From the NCBI GenBank assembly GCA_902570545.1, contig CACFYO010000006.1, forward strand, positions 1 to 43,186: 43,186 nt of DNA. The letters are read 5' to 3'. The notes under the pieces were generated by a model, which saw nothing but the letters and a program-made list of their open reading frames with translations, was not told the origin of the DNA and made no database searches. This document shows, in pieces, positions 16,638 through 25,230 of the stretch. Source of the DNA: an uncultured Pelagibacteraceae bacterium. Its GTDB lineage: Bacteria; Pseudomonadota; Alphaproteobacteria; Pelagibacterales; Pelagibacteraceae. Position 1 is the stretch's first letter, and every line of letters begins with the position of its first letter. The position numbers were made by a program, and so were the translations under genes.

Positions 16638-18125
16638 ATGAAAAACATTTTTAAATTGATATCAGTTTCATTGGTATCACTATTTGTAACGTTTTCTTTT
16701 GCTAATGCATCAAGTGGAGTTTTTAAATTATCTCATGATGTAGGTTTTGGAAAAGATACAAATTTAGACGCAATTACTAAAGGACGACTGTTTCAGGTAG
16801 TAATAATGACACAGAATCGTCTTGTAAGAAAAGATCTTAAAGGGGTTACATCTCCTGAGCTTGCAACCGACTGGTCAGGAAATGCAGATGCAACAGAATG
16901 GACTTTTAACTTAAGAAAAGGTGTTAAGTTTCATGATGGATCTGATTTCGATGCAGAGGATGTAAAATATTCTTTGATGAGAGTTAAAGATCCTGAAATT
17001 GGTTCACCTGCAAAGAAAAGTATGAGTGCAGTAACAGATATTGAGATTGTAGACTCACACACAGTTAAAATGAAATTAAATACATCTTTTGCAGATTTTC
17101 CACTTTTATTAACTGATTATAGACTAAGAATGATACCTAATGGATCAGGAGATACTATTGGAAAGACAGGTATTGGAACTGGACCTTTTATAGTAGAAAA
17201 GTTTGATGCTGAAGGAACAACAATTCTTAAAGCAAACCCAGATTATTGGGAAGGGGCACCTAAACTTGCTGAAGTGCATGTAATAGCTATCCCAGATGGC
17301 CAAGCTAGAATTCAAGCTCTACTTACAGGTCAAATTGATATGAATAGATATGTTCCATTCAATCAGAAAAAAATATTTGATGGTAACTCAAAGTTTAACG
17401 TTTCAGTTATACCTACTGGAAACTGGAGAGGTATGGTAATGAGAACCGACGTTGCACCATTTGATGATCCTAGAGTTAGAAAGGCTGTTAGAATAGCTGT
17501 AGATAGACAAGAGTTAGTTGATTTAGTTATGGCTGGAGCAGCAACAGTATCATGTGATACTCCTGTTGCACCTTCTGACCAATACAGAATGGAGAAGAAT
17601 TGTCCACCTCAACCAGCAACTGCAAAAAGACTTCTTAAAGAAGCTGGTTATCCTGATGGTATTGATATGACAATTCACGTTTCTACAAAAGAACCAACAT
17701 GGCCAACTATTGCTGAGGTTTTACAACAACAATTTGCTAAAGCTAACATAAGAGCAGATATCCAAATGACACCTTCAAAAAGTTATTGGAATGAAACTTG
17801 GATGAAAAAGGCTGTAGCAATGACACGTTGGAACGAAAGACCTGCAGACAGTATTTTGCATGAAGCCTATCATAGTGAAGCAAAATGGAACGAATCATTC
17901 TATAAAAGTGCCTCTTTTGATAAGAATTTAGCTGAAGCTAGAGGAGAGTTAAATTTTAACAAAAGAAAAAAAGCATATATCAATGCACAGAAAACACTAT
18001 GGGAAGAATCTGGAACTATGATTCCTTACCATGTATCTAGATTGGTTGTCACATCTTCTAAAGTGAAAAATCTCGACGAAGTTGAGTATTTTTCAATAAG
18101 ATGGCACACTGTTAGTGTTGACTAA
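16638..18125 (+). CDS. Periplasmic substrate-binding protein, family 5 (DppA/OppA type)
   Basis: This 495-residue protein has a signal peptide (MKNIFKLISVSLVSLFV...) probably cut after ANA at residues 22-24. The mature part follows the SBP family 5 plan: LATDWSGNADATEWTFNLRKG (split in usage here as ELATDW and WTFNLRKGVKFHDG), DVKYSLMRVKDP, GTGPFIVEKFD and the late DPRVRKAVRIAVDR. Family 5 proteins bind oligopeptides, opines, nickel or other small organics. It has no lipobox, so it should be soluble in the periplasm. It starts the importer operon, has a good Shine-Dalgarno sequence, and is followed by a stable stem-loop before the permease genes. The ligand is unknown, but the divergent operon suggests a methylated, possibly amide-containing compound. 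Confidence 0.92.
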   Translation: MKNIFKLISVSLVSLFVTFSFANASSGVFKLSHDVGFGKDTNLDAITKGRLFQVVIMTQNRLVRKDLKGVTSPELATDWSGNADATEWTFNLRKGVKFHDGSDFDAEDVKYSLMRVKDPEIGSPAKKSMSAVTDIEIVDSHTVKMKLNTSFADFPLLLTDYRLRMIPNGSGDTIGKTGIGTGPFIVEKFDAEGTTILKANPDYWEGAPKLAEVHVIAIPDGQARIQALLTGQIDMNRYVPFNQKKIFDGNSKFNVSVIPTGNWRGMVMRTDVAPFDDPRVRKAVRIAVDRQELVDLVMAGAATVSCDTPVAPSDQYRMEKNCPPQPATAKRLLKEAGYPDGIDMTIHVSTKEPTWPTIAEVLQQQFAKANIRADIQMTPSKSYWNETWMKKAVAMTRWNERPADSILHEAYHSEAKWNESFYKSASFDKNLAEARGELNFNKRKKAYINAQKTLWEESGTMIPYHVSRLVVTSSKVKNLDEVEYFSIRWHTVSVD

Positions 18126-18133
18126 TAATTTTT

Positions 18134-18165
18134 GTTTTACAGGCCTTTAAGTAGGCCTGTAAAAC
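18134..18165 (+). promoter_or_regulatory. stable stem-loop between binding-protein and permease genes
   Basis: A perfect 13-bp inverted repeat (GTTTTACAGGCCT at 18134-18146, AGGCCTGTAAAAC at 18153-18165) encloses a six-base TTAAGT loop. No T-run follows, so it is not a standard intrinsic terminator. It begins eight bases after the binding-protein stop. In other importers such hairpins protect the upstream message from 3' exonucleases and so raise binding-protein over permease levels; that is the likely role here. Confidence 0.7.
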
Positions 18166-18208
18166 CACTTTCATTTCTTAATAAATAATTTAAAATTTAA
18201 GTATTCTT

Positions 18209-19165
18209 ATGCTTTTTTTAATTATAAAGAGAATTCTATTAGGTCTAATAACTTTATTTATTGTATCTTTAATCACCTTTGTTGGAACAGAAATTTTACC
18301 TGGTGATGCTTGTACAACATATCTTGAAAGACAAGCATTTGGTGAACAATTAGAAGCTTGTTATAGAAGATTAGGTTTGAACGTTCCTGCATACGAAAGG
18401 TATGTATCTTGGGCTGTAAATGCTATTCAAGGAGACTTTGGTTATTCATTAAGTGGAGAAATGCCAATTAAAGAAGTTCTAGGACCACGAATTAAAAATT
18501 CATTAGTTCTAGCATCAGCTGCCATTTTTATTGGTATACCGATTGCTTTGATATTAGGAATTGTAACTGCTCTCTGGAGAGACAAATTACCTGACGTAGC
18601 AATTTCAACAGTGACTATATTTGCTATGACTATTCCAGAGTTTATTAGTGCTACTTTATTAATCTTAATAATTGCAATATGGTTAGAGTGGTTACCAGGG
18701 ATTGTAATTGTTCCAACTGATGTTTCATTCTTTGAACTATTACCAAATATTATTTTACCAGTAATCGCTATTGCAATGATTATGACAGCTCACATGGCAA
18801 GGATGGTAAGATCAAGCGTCATTCAAGTTATGGCAAGTGAATATGTTCAAATGGCAATTTTAAAAGGCGTTCCATATTGGAAAATGGTTTTTAAACACGT
18901 TTTACCAAATGCGCTGTTACCCGCTATTAATGTTGTAGCTTTAACAATTGCATGGCTATTAGGTGGTGTGGTTGTAACTGAGGTTGTATTTAATTACCCT
19001 GGTCTTGGAAGGTTAGTTATTGAGTCTATTTCAAATAGAGATTTGCCTACTGTTCAAGCTTTAGCAATAATTCTTGCATCTATATATGTTAGTATAAATC
19101 TATTAGCAGATTTGATGACACTTATGCTTAATCCAAGATTAAAGACATTACAGATAAGAAAATAA
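18209..19165 (+). CDS. Dpp/Opp-type ABC permease (DppB-like)
   Basis: This 318-residue permease has the first-subunit features of dipeptide/oligopeptide importers. A short cytoplasmic N-terminus with RILLGLITLFIVS leads into helix 1. A periplasmic loop follows that includes LPGDACTTYLERQAFG and GDFGYSLSGEMP (normally GDLGxS). Five further helices and an EAA loop around ILKGVPYWKMVFKHVLPNAL complete it. The C-terminal VVVTEVVFNYPGLGRLV is diagnostic of the DppB branch. It forms the translocation pore with the next gene product. The gene is separated from the binding-protein gene by 83 bp containing the stem-loop, and it lacks an obvious Shine-Dalgarno sequence. Confidence 0.92.
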   Translation: MLFLIIKRILLGLITLFIVSLITFVGTEILPGDACTTYLERQAFGEQLEACYRRLGLNVPAYERYVSWAVNAIQGDFGYSLSGEMPIKEVLGPRIKNSLVLASAAIFIGIPIALILGIVTALWRDKLPDVAISTVTIFAMTIPEFISATLLILIIAIWLEWLPGIVIVPTDVSFFELLPNIILPVIAIAMIMTAHMARMVRSSVIQVMASEYVQMAILKGVPYWKMVFKHVLPNALLPAINVVALTIAWLLGGVVVTEVVFNYPGLGRLVIESISNRDLPTVQALAIILASIYVSINLLADLMTLMLNPRLKTLQIRK

Positions 19166-19166
19166 T

Positions 19167-20060
19167 ATGAAATTAGATGATATTTATCAGGAACAAAAGA
19201 AAAGTAACTTCGCGAAGGTCTCCGAGATAATAATTACAATGGCCTCAAGACCGTCAGGATTTATTGGGTTAAGTATATTGATTTTCCACGTAATTCTTGC
19301 ATTTATTAGTCCTTATATTGCGCCATATGATTTTAAAGCCATAAACCCCACTTTAATGTTACAGGCTCCTTCGGCTGAGTATTGGTTTGGAACTGATGAT
19401 CTTGGAAGAGATGTTTTTACTAGAACAATTTTAGGTGGAAGGACAGCTTTAACAATTACTTTTTTTGGATCTTTGATAGCACTACTTTGGGGCGGTCTAT
19501 TAGGAATTTTTTGCGGATTAGTTGGTGGAAAAACTGACGATATTGTGATGAGAATTGTTGATGCATTTTTATCTATACCCTGGATATTAGCAATGTTGTT
19601 AATTGTGTCTTTGTTAGGTACATCAACTGAAGTATTAATACCGGCTTTGGGTTTCTTTTATGGCAAAGGAATTGTGAGAGTAGCAAGAGCAGCAACTCAT
19701 GATGTTATTGCGAAAGACTTTATTGTATCCGCTAGAGCAAGAGGTCACAGTAATTTTTCAATAATATGGTATGAAATAATTCCAAATGTAAGAGATGCAA
19801 TTTTGGTTGAAGGTGCAATGAGATGGTCATGGATGCTACTTGGCTTTAGTTCTCTGTCTTTCCTAGGTTTTGGTGTTAGTCCTCCAACTCCAGATTGGGG
19901 ATTGATGATATCAAACGCTAGAGGTTTAATGTCTTTTGCTTATTGGTCGGTGATAGCTCCAATAGTTGGTTTAAGCAGTTTAATAATTGGCATCAATTTG
20001 ACAGCTGATGCTTTTGCTAAAGCATTAGGCATAGATAGATCAACAAAAGCTCCGGTTTAA
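19167..20060 (+). CDS. Dpp/Opp-type ABC permease (DppC-like)
   Basis: This 297-residue second permease of the importer has the N-terminal helix followed by the loop SAEYWFGTDDLGRDVFTR, a sequence highly characteristic of DppC/OppC subunits. The EAA loop includes ARARGHSNFSIIWYEIIPN. The late ISNARGLMS and YWSVIAPIVGLSSL segments are also typical. About six transmembrane helices are expected. It begins one base after the first permease gene ends and is followed two bases later by the double ATPase, so all three are co-translated from one message. Confidence 0.92.
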   Translation: MKLDDIYQEQKKSNFAKVSEIIITMASRPSGFIGLSILIFHVILAFISPYIAPYDFKAINPTLMLQAPSAEYWFGTDDLGRDVFTRTILGGRTALTITFFGSLIALLWGGLLGIFCGLVGGKTDDIVMRIVDAFLSIPWILAMLLIVSLLGTSTEVLIPALGFFYGKGIVRVARAATHDVIAKDFIVSARARGHSNFSIIWYEIIPNVRDAILVEGAMRWSWMLLGFSSLSFLGFGVSPPTPDWGLMISNARGLMSFAYWSVIAPIVGLSSLIIGINLTADAFAKALGIDRSTKAPV

Positions 20061-20062
20061 AA

Positions 20063-22090
20063 ATGACTGAAATAATTCAAAAAGTAAAAAATTTATCCAT
20101 TGGATTTAAGAGTAAAAAAGGTGAAGAGATTTTAATACTTAGAAACATAAGTACAAACATTAAAAAAGGTGAAACCGTTGGTATTGTTGGAGAATCTGGA
20201 TCTGGAAAGAGTACTCTCGCACTAGCAATGATGGGGTATGTTAAACATGGTCTCTATACTATTGGTGGAGAATGTGAATTTAATTCGTCAAATCTTTTAA
20301 AAATGAAAAATAGAGATTTGGAAAAAATCAGAGGTAGAAAAATTGCAATGATACCACAAAATGCTGGACAGGCATTAACACCAAATTTAAAAATAGGTTA
20401 TCAAATTGATGAAGCATTACAGTTGCATTCTGATTTAAAGGAGGAGGAAAGAGAACAAAAAATTTCGGAATTGTTAAATAAAGTGAGACTTCCCTCACCA
20501 GAAACAATTGCTCTACGATATCCTCATGAACTTTCAGGAGGACAACAACAGAGAGTTGCTGTTGCTATGGCATTAGCGGGAACCCCTGAACTTCTACTAT
20601 TGGATGAGCCTACAACTGGCTTAGATGTAACAACACAAGCTCACGTTTTAGAACTTCTTAACTTCATTGCTAAAGACACAGGAACATCAATGGTGTATGT
20701 AAGTCATGACTTGGGAGCAATAGCTCAAGTAAGTGACCGTATTATTGTAATGTACTCTGGTGAAATAGTTTTAGAGGGACCCTCTCGAGATATTCTTAAA
20801 AAACCAATTCATCCGTATACCTATGGTTTGCTTAAATCTATACCGAAATTATCACTTGCGGGACTTCCACAATCAATGCCTGGTAGCCAACCTCAACCTG
20901 GAACAATGCATAGAGGCTGTAGTTTCTTTGATAGGTGCGATTTTTCAGAAGAAAAATGTAAAAGTAACTCTCCTCAACTTGAGTACTTAGAAGAATTAAA
21001 CACTAGTGTTAGATGTTTTAATCATAAGAGTTTAATGAAAGACAGTCAGTTTGATCAAACTGTTAATAAAATTAAGACGAGTTTGCAAGATAAAGAAATA
21101 TTAAACATTTCAGAAGTTTCAATAAGTTACGCTAAGCAAAAACTTTTAGATCAAGTGTTAAATAGAATTTCTGATGATAACCCAACCGTTAAAGATATTA
21201 ATATTAATATTAAGAAGGGCGAAACTATAGCTCTAGTTGGAGAGTCAGGTAGTGGAAAATCAACAATTCTTAAATCTATTGCTGGTTTACTCAGAACTAA
21301 AGGTGGAATAATAAAATTTGATCAAAAAAGAAACTTATCGTCTGACCTCAAAGAGAGAGATCCCAATGATTTAAGAATTATTCAGTTAATTTTTCAAAAT
21401 CCAGATGAGTCTTTGAACCCAAACCATACTGTTGAAGAAATAATAGCACAACCATTAAAGTTATATTTTGGTTTAAAGGGTGAAGAATTAAAAAAAAATA
21501 TTATAGAGCTATTACAAAAAGTAAGACTGGGTGAATTTTATATGTCTAGGTACCCTAGACAATTATCTGGAGGTGAAAAACAGAGAGTTGCAGTTGCAAG
21601 AGCTTTTGCAGCTAAACCAGATATAATATTATGTGATGAGGTAACATCTGCGTTGGACGTATCAGTTCAGGCGGCCGTATTAAATTTGTTACAACAACTT
21701 AAAGAAGATTTTGGGACTACATATATATTTGTTTCACATGATTTAGCTGTCGTAAGAGCTATAAGTGATAGAGTTGCTGTTCTTTATCAAGGAAGATTGT
21801 GTGAGGTGGGACCATCAAAAGATGTTTATCAATTTCCATCACACCCTTATACAGAGGTTTTATTAGGAGCAGTGTTAGAACCAGATCCAGATATCAAACC
21901 AAAATTAGTTGCTGAGGATATTGTAGAAGAAAAGCCACCTCAAAAAGGGTGTAGTTTTCAGGGGAGATGTTCGAGAATATTAGGTGATATTTGTAAAAAT
22001 GAGATACCACCATGGCAAATAACTAACAGTGGAAACTCTATCAGATGCCACATACCATTAAAAGAATTACAAAAAGACCAGATTAATTAA
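20063..22090 (+). CDS. Fused double ATPase of Dpp/Opp-type importer (DppD-DppF fusion)
   Basis: This 675-residue protein joins the two ATPases that are separate in most Dpp/Opp systems. The first domain has Walker A GESGSGKST at 43-51, signature LSGGQQQRV at 157-165 and Walker B LLLLDEP at about 177-183. The second has Walker A at 393-401, signature LSGGEKQRV at 501-509 and Walker B IILCDEV at 521-527. Each is followed by the oligopeptide/dipeptide C-terminal Cys-rich segment (GCSFFDRCDF and GCSFQGRCSR), which in some relatives carries an iron-sulfur cluster. Fusion fixes a 1:1 heterodimer and is common in streamlined genomes. It is the last gene of the importer operon. Confidence 0.93.
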   Translation: MTEIIQKVKNLSIGFKSKKGEEILILRNISTNIKKGETVGIVGESGSGKSTLALAMMGYVKHGLYTIGGECEFNSSNLLKMKNRDLEKIRGRKIAMIPQNAGQALTPNLKIGYQIDEALQLHSDLKEEEREQKISELLNKVRLPSPETIALRYPHELSGGQQQRVAVAMALAGTPELLLLDEPTTGLDVTTQAHVLELLNFIAKDTGTSMVYVSHDLGAIAQVSDRIIVMYSGEIVLEGPSRDILKKPIHPYTYGLLKSIPKLSLAGLPQSMPGSQPQPGTMHRGCSFFDRCDFSEEKCKSNSPQLEYLEELNTSVRCFNHKSLMKDSQFDQTVNKIKTSLQDKEILNISEVSISYAKQKLLDQVLNRISDDNPTVKDININIKKGETIALVGESGSGKSTILKSIAGLLRTKGGIIKFDQKRNLSSDLKERDPNDLRIIQLIFQNPDESLNPNHTVEEIIAQPLKLYFGLKGEELKKNIIELLQKVRLGEFYMSRYPRQLSGGEKQRVAVARAFAAKPDIILCDEVTSALDVSVQAAVLNLLQQLKEDFGTTYIFVSHDLAVVRAISDRVAVLYQGRLCEVGPSKDVYQFPSHPYTEVLLGAVLEPDPDIKPKLVAEDIVEEKPPQKGCSFQGRCSRILGDICKNEIPPWQITNSGNSIRCHIPLKELQKDQIN

Positions 22091-22146
22091 AATTTTATAT
22101 TTATTATTTTAACTTTGCATTCAATTATGTTTAAATAGTCTTTAAG

Positions 22147-22710
22147 ATGAAAAATAATTCGACTTTGATTAAAAATTTACTATCAGATTTTAGAATAAAT
22201 ACCTATTTTCAGAATATTTCTTTGATGATAATAGGTACACTTATCCTAGCTTTTTCGTCAAAAGTTCAAGTTCCATTTTGGCCAGTTCCAATGACAATGC
22301 AAACTTTTGCAGTTTTTATCATCGGAATGACATTCGGTTCAAAGTTAGCATTTTTTACACTCATTTTATATCTCTTCGAAGGAGCTATTGGACTTCCAGT
22401 TTTTGCAAAAGGTGGTGGATTACTTTATTTAACAGGTCCTACGGCTGGCTATCTTTATGGAATGACTATTGCGGCTGGTGTTGTGGGCTATTTAGCAGAA
22501 AAAAATTTTAACGACTCTTATATTAAAAGTTTATTTTCTCTTTTGATAGCAACTTCTATTATTTTTATTTTTGGAGTGGGTTATTTGGGCTCAGTTATCG
22601 GTTATGAAAAGGCTTTAACTGGTGGTCTATATCCTTTTTTACCAAGTGAATTATTCAAAATTGCTCTAGCAGTGGCAATAATTCCATCAATTACAAAAAT
22701 AATTAAATAA
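22147..22710 (+). CDS. bioY: Biotin transporter BioY
   Basis: This 187-residue, six-helix membrane protein of the BioY family shows LILAFSSKVQVPFWPVPMT near residues 33-51, where the VPxxPVPMTxQTF motif is diagnostic. It also has FAKGGGLLYLTGPTAGYLYG and a GYLGSVIGYEKAL segment. BioY is the substrate-binding S component of ECF biotin importers. Some bacteria have only BioY and still take up biotin. No BioM/BioN-type genes are beside it, so it may act alone or share an ECF module elsewhere. It would supply biotin to an organism thought to be auxotrophic. It lies 56 bp after the importer ATPase and 71 bp before the fusion enzyme, so it may be separately transcribed. Confidence 0.92.
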   Translation: MKNNSTLIKNLLSDFRINTYFQNISLMIIGTLILAFSSKVQVPFWPVPMTMQTFAVFIIGMTFGSKLAFFTLILYLFEGAIGLPVFAKGGGLLYLTGPTAGYLYGMTIAAGVVGYLAEKNFNDSYIKSLFSLLIATSIIFIFGVGYLGSVIGYEKALTGGLYPFLPSELFKIALAVAIIPSITKIIK

Positions 22711-22738
22711 TAATTTAAAAATATTTAATCGCTTTAAG

Positions 22739-22767
22739 TTGCTCTTGAATAAGATATTCATTATAAG
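22739..22767 (+). promoter_or_regulatory. predicted promoter of the fadB-like fusion gene
   Basis: TTGCTC at 22739-22744 and TATAAG at 22762-22767 are separated by exactly 17 bases and lie 15 bases ahead of the ATG at 22782. It is the best-spaced promoter-like pair seen in the window, but AT-rich sequence makes chance matches common. Confidence 0.45.
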
Positions 22768-22781
22768 TTTTAATTCTCATT

Positions 22782-25004
22782 ATGAAAATTAATAAAGTAG
22801 TAGTCATAGGGTCAGGTACAATGGGCAGTGGAATAGCCGCTCAATTATGTAATGCAAATGTTCCAGTTACATTGTTAGACTTAACTACTGAAATTTCTGA
22901 AAAAGCTAGAGAAAGAATTTTAAAATCTAGACCTCCTTTATTAATAGACAAGTCAAAAATAAATAATATTAATATTGGAAATATCAATGATAATTTTAAT
23001 GAAGTTGGTGAAGCAGACTGGATAGTTGAAGCTGTCGTTGAGAGAATTGATATTAAACACAATATTTATGAAAAAATTTTTAAAGAAAGAAAGAAAGGAT
23101 CAATAGTATCTTCAAATACATCTTCTATTCCAATTAAAGTTCTTTCAGAAAAACTTTCAGATGAAGAAAAAAAAGATTTTTGTATAACTCACTTCTTTAA
23201 TCCAGTCAGATATATGGATTTGTTAGAAATTGTAAAAAATGAAAATAATGATTTAGATCAAATAAACTCACTTAAAAGTTTTTGTGAAAAAGATTTAGGA
23301 AAAGGTGCATTAATTTGTAATGATACTCCAGGATTTTTAGGAAATAGAATTGGTGTCTACGCTATGCAAGTGGCTATGACTGAAGCTTTTAAAATGAAAT
23401 TAACAATTGAAGAAGCTGATGCCGTCTTTGGAAGGCCAATGGGAATACCAAAAACAGGAGTTTTCGGTCTCTATGATTTAATTGGAATTGATTTGATGGC
23501 CGATGTTTTGAAAAGTTTTATAAAAGAACTTCCAGAAACTGATGACTTTCAAGTTGTAGCAAAAGAAATACCATTAGTTAAAAAACTTATAGAAACTGGA
23601 TACACAGGAAGAAAAGGAAAAGGTGGTTTCTATAGAATGAATAAGTCTGATAATAAAAAAATTCTAGAGGGTATAAACTTAGAAACAGGTGAATATTCAA
23701 TATCTAAAAAATTCAATTTAGGATCAGAAAAAATGGATATTGTTGGTCTTATAAACAGAAAAGATAAATATGGTGAATACGCTTGGTCGGTAATTTCAAA
23801 AATTATCAAATATGCATCATCTTTAGTTCCAGGTATTACGGATAAATTTAATGATATCGATGAAGCAATGAGACTAGGGTTTAACTGGTCAAAGGGACCT
23901 TTTGAAATGTTAAAAGAAATCGGTGTTAAGGATTTTTTTGAAAGAATAGATACATTTGAAAATAACAAGTTTCTTGAAAACTTATCACAAAGTAAAGACG
24001 AAAATTTTTATGGTGAAAGACAGCAATACACTGATTTAGAAACTTTAGGAAAAATAAAACCTAGAGCAACTAAATTAGATAAAAATAACTCTGCTGAAAC
24101 CTATAGATTTGACGATTTTAATATTGTTGAATTCACAACTAAGGCTAACGCTTTAGATTATGACTCGATGGATAGCTTAAAAAATGCAACAGACAAACCT
24201 TTAATAATAATTAATGAAGCAATGCAATTTTCAGCAGGTGTAAACTTGTCTTACACAATGAATTTTGCAGACAAAGGAGATTTTAAATCTATTGAAAAGT
24301 TTGTTAAATATTTTCAAGAGACCTGTAAACATTTAAAATATTCTAAATATCCAGTTGTATCAGCACCATCAGGATTAGCATTGGGAGGTGGTTTTGAGGT
24401 TTTATGTCAAAGTAACTTTGTTGCATCCCATACCAATATTGTAGTTGGTTTAGTTGAGACTATGGTTGGATTAATTCCGGCAGGCGGAGGATGTAAAGAA
24501 ATGCTTTGGAGATGGTCTCAAACTGAAGAAGCTAAAAATGATCCTGATTATGCTCCTTTAAAAGTATTTGACATAATTGGATATGCTAAAACTGCGACTT
24601 CACCCATTGAAGCTGAACCATTAAAATATTTAAGACCAGAGGACAAAAAAATAATGAGTAGAAATAGTTTATTACAGGTTTCTAAAGAGATAATTCAAAA
24701 TAATAAAGATTTTTCTCCTCCAGAGGAATGTACATTTAAACTGTCAGGAAAAAGTGTTTATGACAAAATGGTAAAAATGTTAGAAAAATTATACAATGAT
24801 AAAATTATTCTTGATCATGGAATGGAAGTAGGGAAAGAACTTGCAAAAGTTTTAAGTGGTGGAGATACTACTTTAGAAAAAAATTTATCAGAAGATGATC
24901 TATATAAATTAGAGTTAGATGCATTTATGAAGCTAATTGAGACAGAAAAAACTCAAGAAAGAATTAAACATACATTGAAAACTGGTAAACCTCTGGTAAA
25001 CTAA
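22782..25004 (+). CDS. 3-hydroxyacyl-CoA dehydrogenase / enoyl-CoA hydratase fusion (dehydrogenase first)
   Basis: This 740-residue bifunctional beta-oxidation enzyme has domains in reversed order relative to FadB/FadJ. The NAD-binding motif VVVIGSGTMGSGIA is at residues 6-19, catalytic His137 is in THFFNP, and NDTPGFLGNR is at 180-189. A helical dehydrogenase C-terminal domain follows to about 430. The crotonase domain follows at about 445-740, with its two catalytic glutamates at positions 539 (GGGFEV) and 559 (GLVETMVGLIPAGGG). It should hydrate 2-enoyl-CoA and oxidise the 3-hydroxyacyl-CoA. The thiolase that would complete the cycle may be the one at 9042. It stands alone with its own likely promoter; the next gene starts four bases after its stop. 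Confidence 0.93.
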   Translation: MKINKVVVIGSGTMGSGIAAQLCNANVPVTLLDLTTEISEKARERILKSRPPLLIDKSKINNINIGNINDNFNEVGEADWIVEAVVERIDIKHNIYEKIFKERKKGSIVSSNTSSIPIKVLSEKLSDEEKKDFCITHFFNPVRYMDLLEIVKNENNDLDQINSLKSFCEKDLGKGALICNDTPGFLGNRIGVYAMQVAMTEAFKMKLTIEEADAVFGRPMGIPKTGVFGLYDLIGIDLMADVLKSFIKELPETDDFQVVAKEIPLVKKLIETGYTGRKGKGGFYRMNKSDNKKILEGINLETGEYSISKKFNLGSEKMDIVGLINRKDKYGEYAWSVISKIIKYASSLVPGITDKFNDIDEAMRLGFNWSKGPFEMLKEIGVKDFFERIDTFENNKFLENLSQSKDENFYGERQQYTDLETLGKIKPRATKLDKNNSAETYRFDDFNIVEFTTKANALDYDSMDSLKNATDKPLIIINEAMQFSAGVNLSYTMNFADKGDFKSIEKFVKYFQETCKHLKYSKYPVVSAPSGLALGGGFEVLCQSNFVASHTNIVVGLVETMVGLIPAGGGCKEMLWRWSQTEEAKNDPDYAPLKVFDIIGYAKTATSPIEAEPLKYLRPEDKKIMSRNSLLQVSKEIIQNNKDFSPPEECTFKLSGKSVYDKMVKMLEKLYNDKIILDHGMEVGKELAKVLSGGDTTLEKNLSEDDLYKLELDAFMKLIETEKTQERIKHTLKTGKPLVN

Positions 25005-25008
25005 TATC

Positions 25009-25230
25009 ATGGCAAATAGACCAACAAAAAAACAAGTAGACAATGCAACAAAAATTCTAATTTCTTGGAAGAAAAAAATGCCTTTTTATTATGCTGCAGC
25101 TATTATAATTGCTTTAATAATCATTATAGTTTCTTCAAATTCGAATAAAGAGCTTTCTATGTATCAAAAAAATATCAATGATTTTAAAAAAGCAGCTGAA
25201 TTTATTCATAAAAATAGCTCTAAAAATTGA
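25009..25230 (+). CDS. Small single-span membrane protein of unknown function
   Basis: This 73-residue protein starts at ATG four bases after the fusion-enzyme gene. It has a basic N-terminus (TKKQ, SWKKKMPF), one hydrophobic span at about residues 27-43 (YYAAAIIIALIIIIV), and a hydrophilic Lys-rich C-terminal tail of about 30 residues. By the positive-inside rule the N-terminus should be cytoplasmic. No family is recognisable. Its TGA stop overlaps the TTG start of the agmatinase-family gene by three bases (TTGA), so translation of the two is probably coupled. The coding status rests on this tight packing and the sensible protein layout rather than on homology. Confidence 0.7.
   Translation: MANRPTKKQVDNATKILISWKKKMPFYYAAAIIIALIIIIVSSNSNKELSMYQKNINDFKKAAEFIHKNSSKN

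Noticed and set aside
22115..22146. Possible promoter or riboswitch before bioY
   Set aside because: TTGCAT has no properly spaced -10 box, and the 56-bp spacer is too short and AT-rich for a known riboswitch fold.
23630..23968. 112-codon minus-strand open frame within the fusion-enzyme gene
   Set aside because: Antisense to a conserved coding region, with no family resemblance or ribosome binding site.
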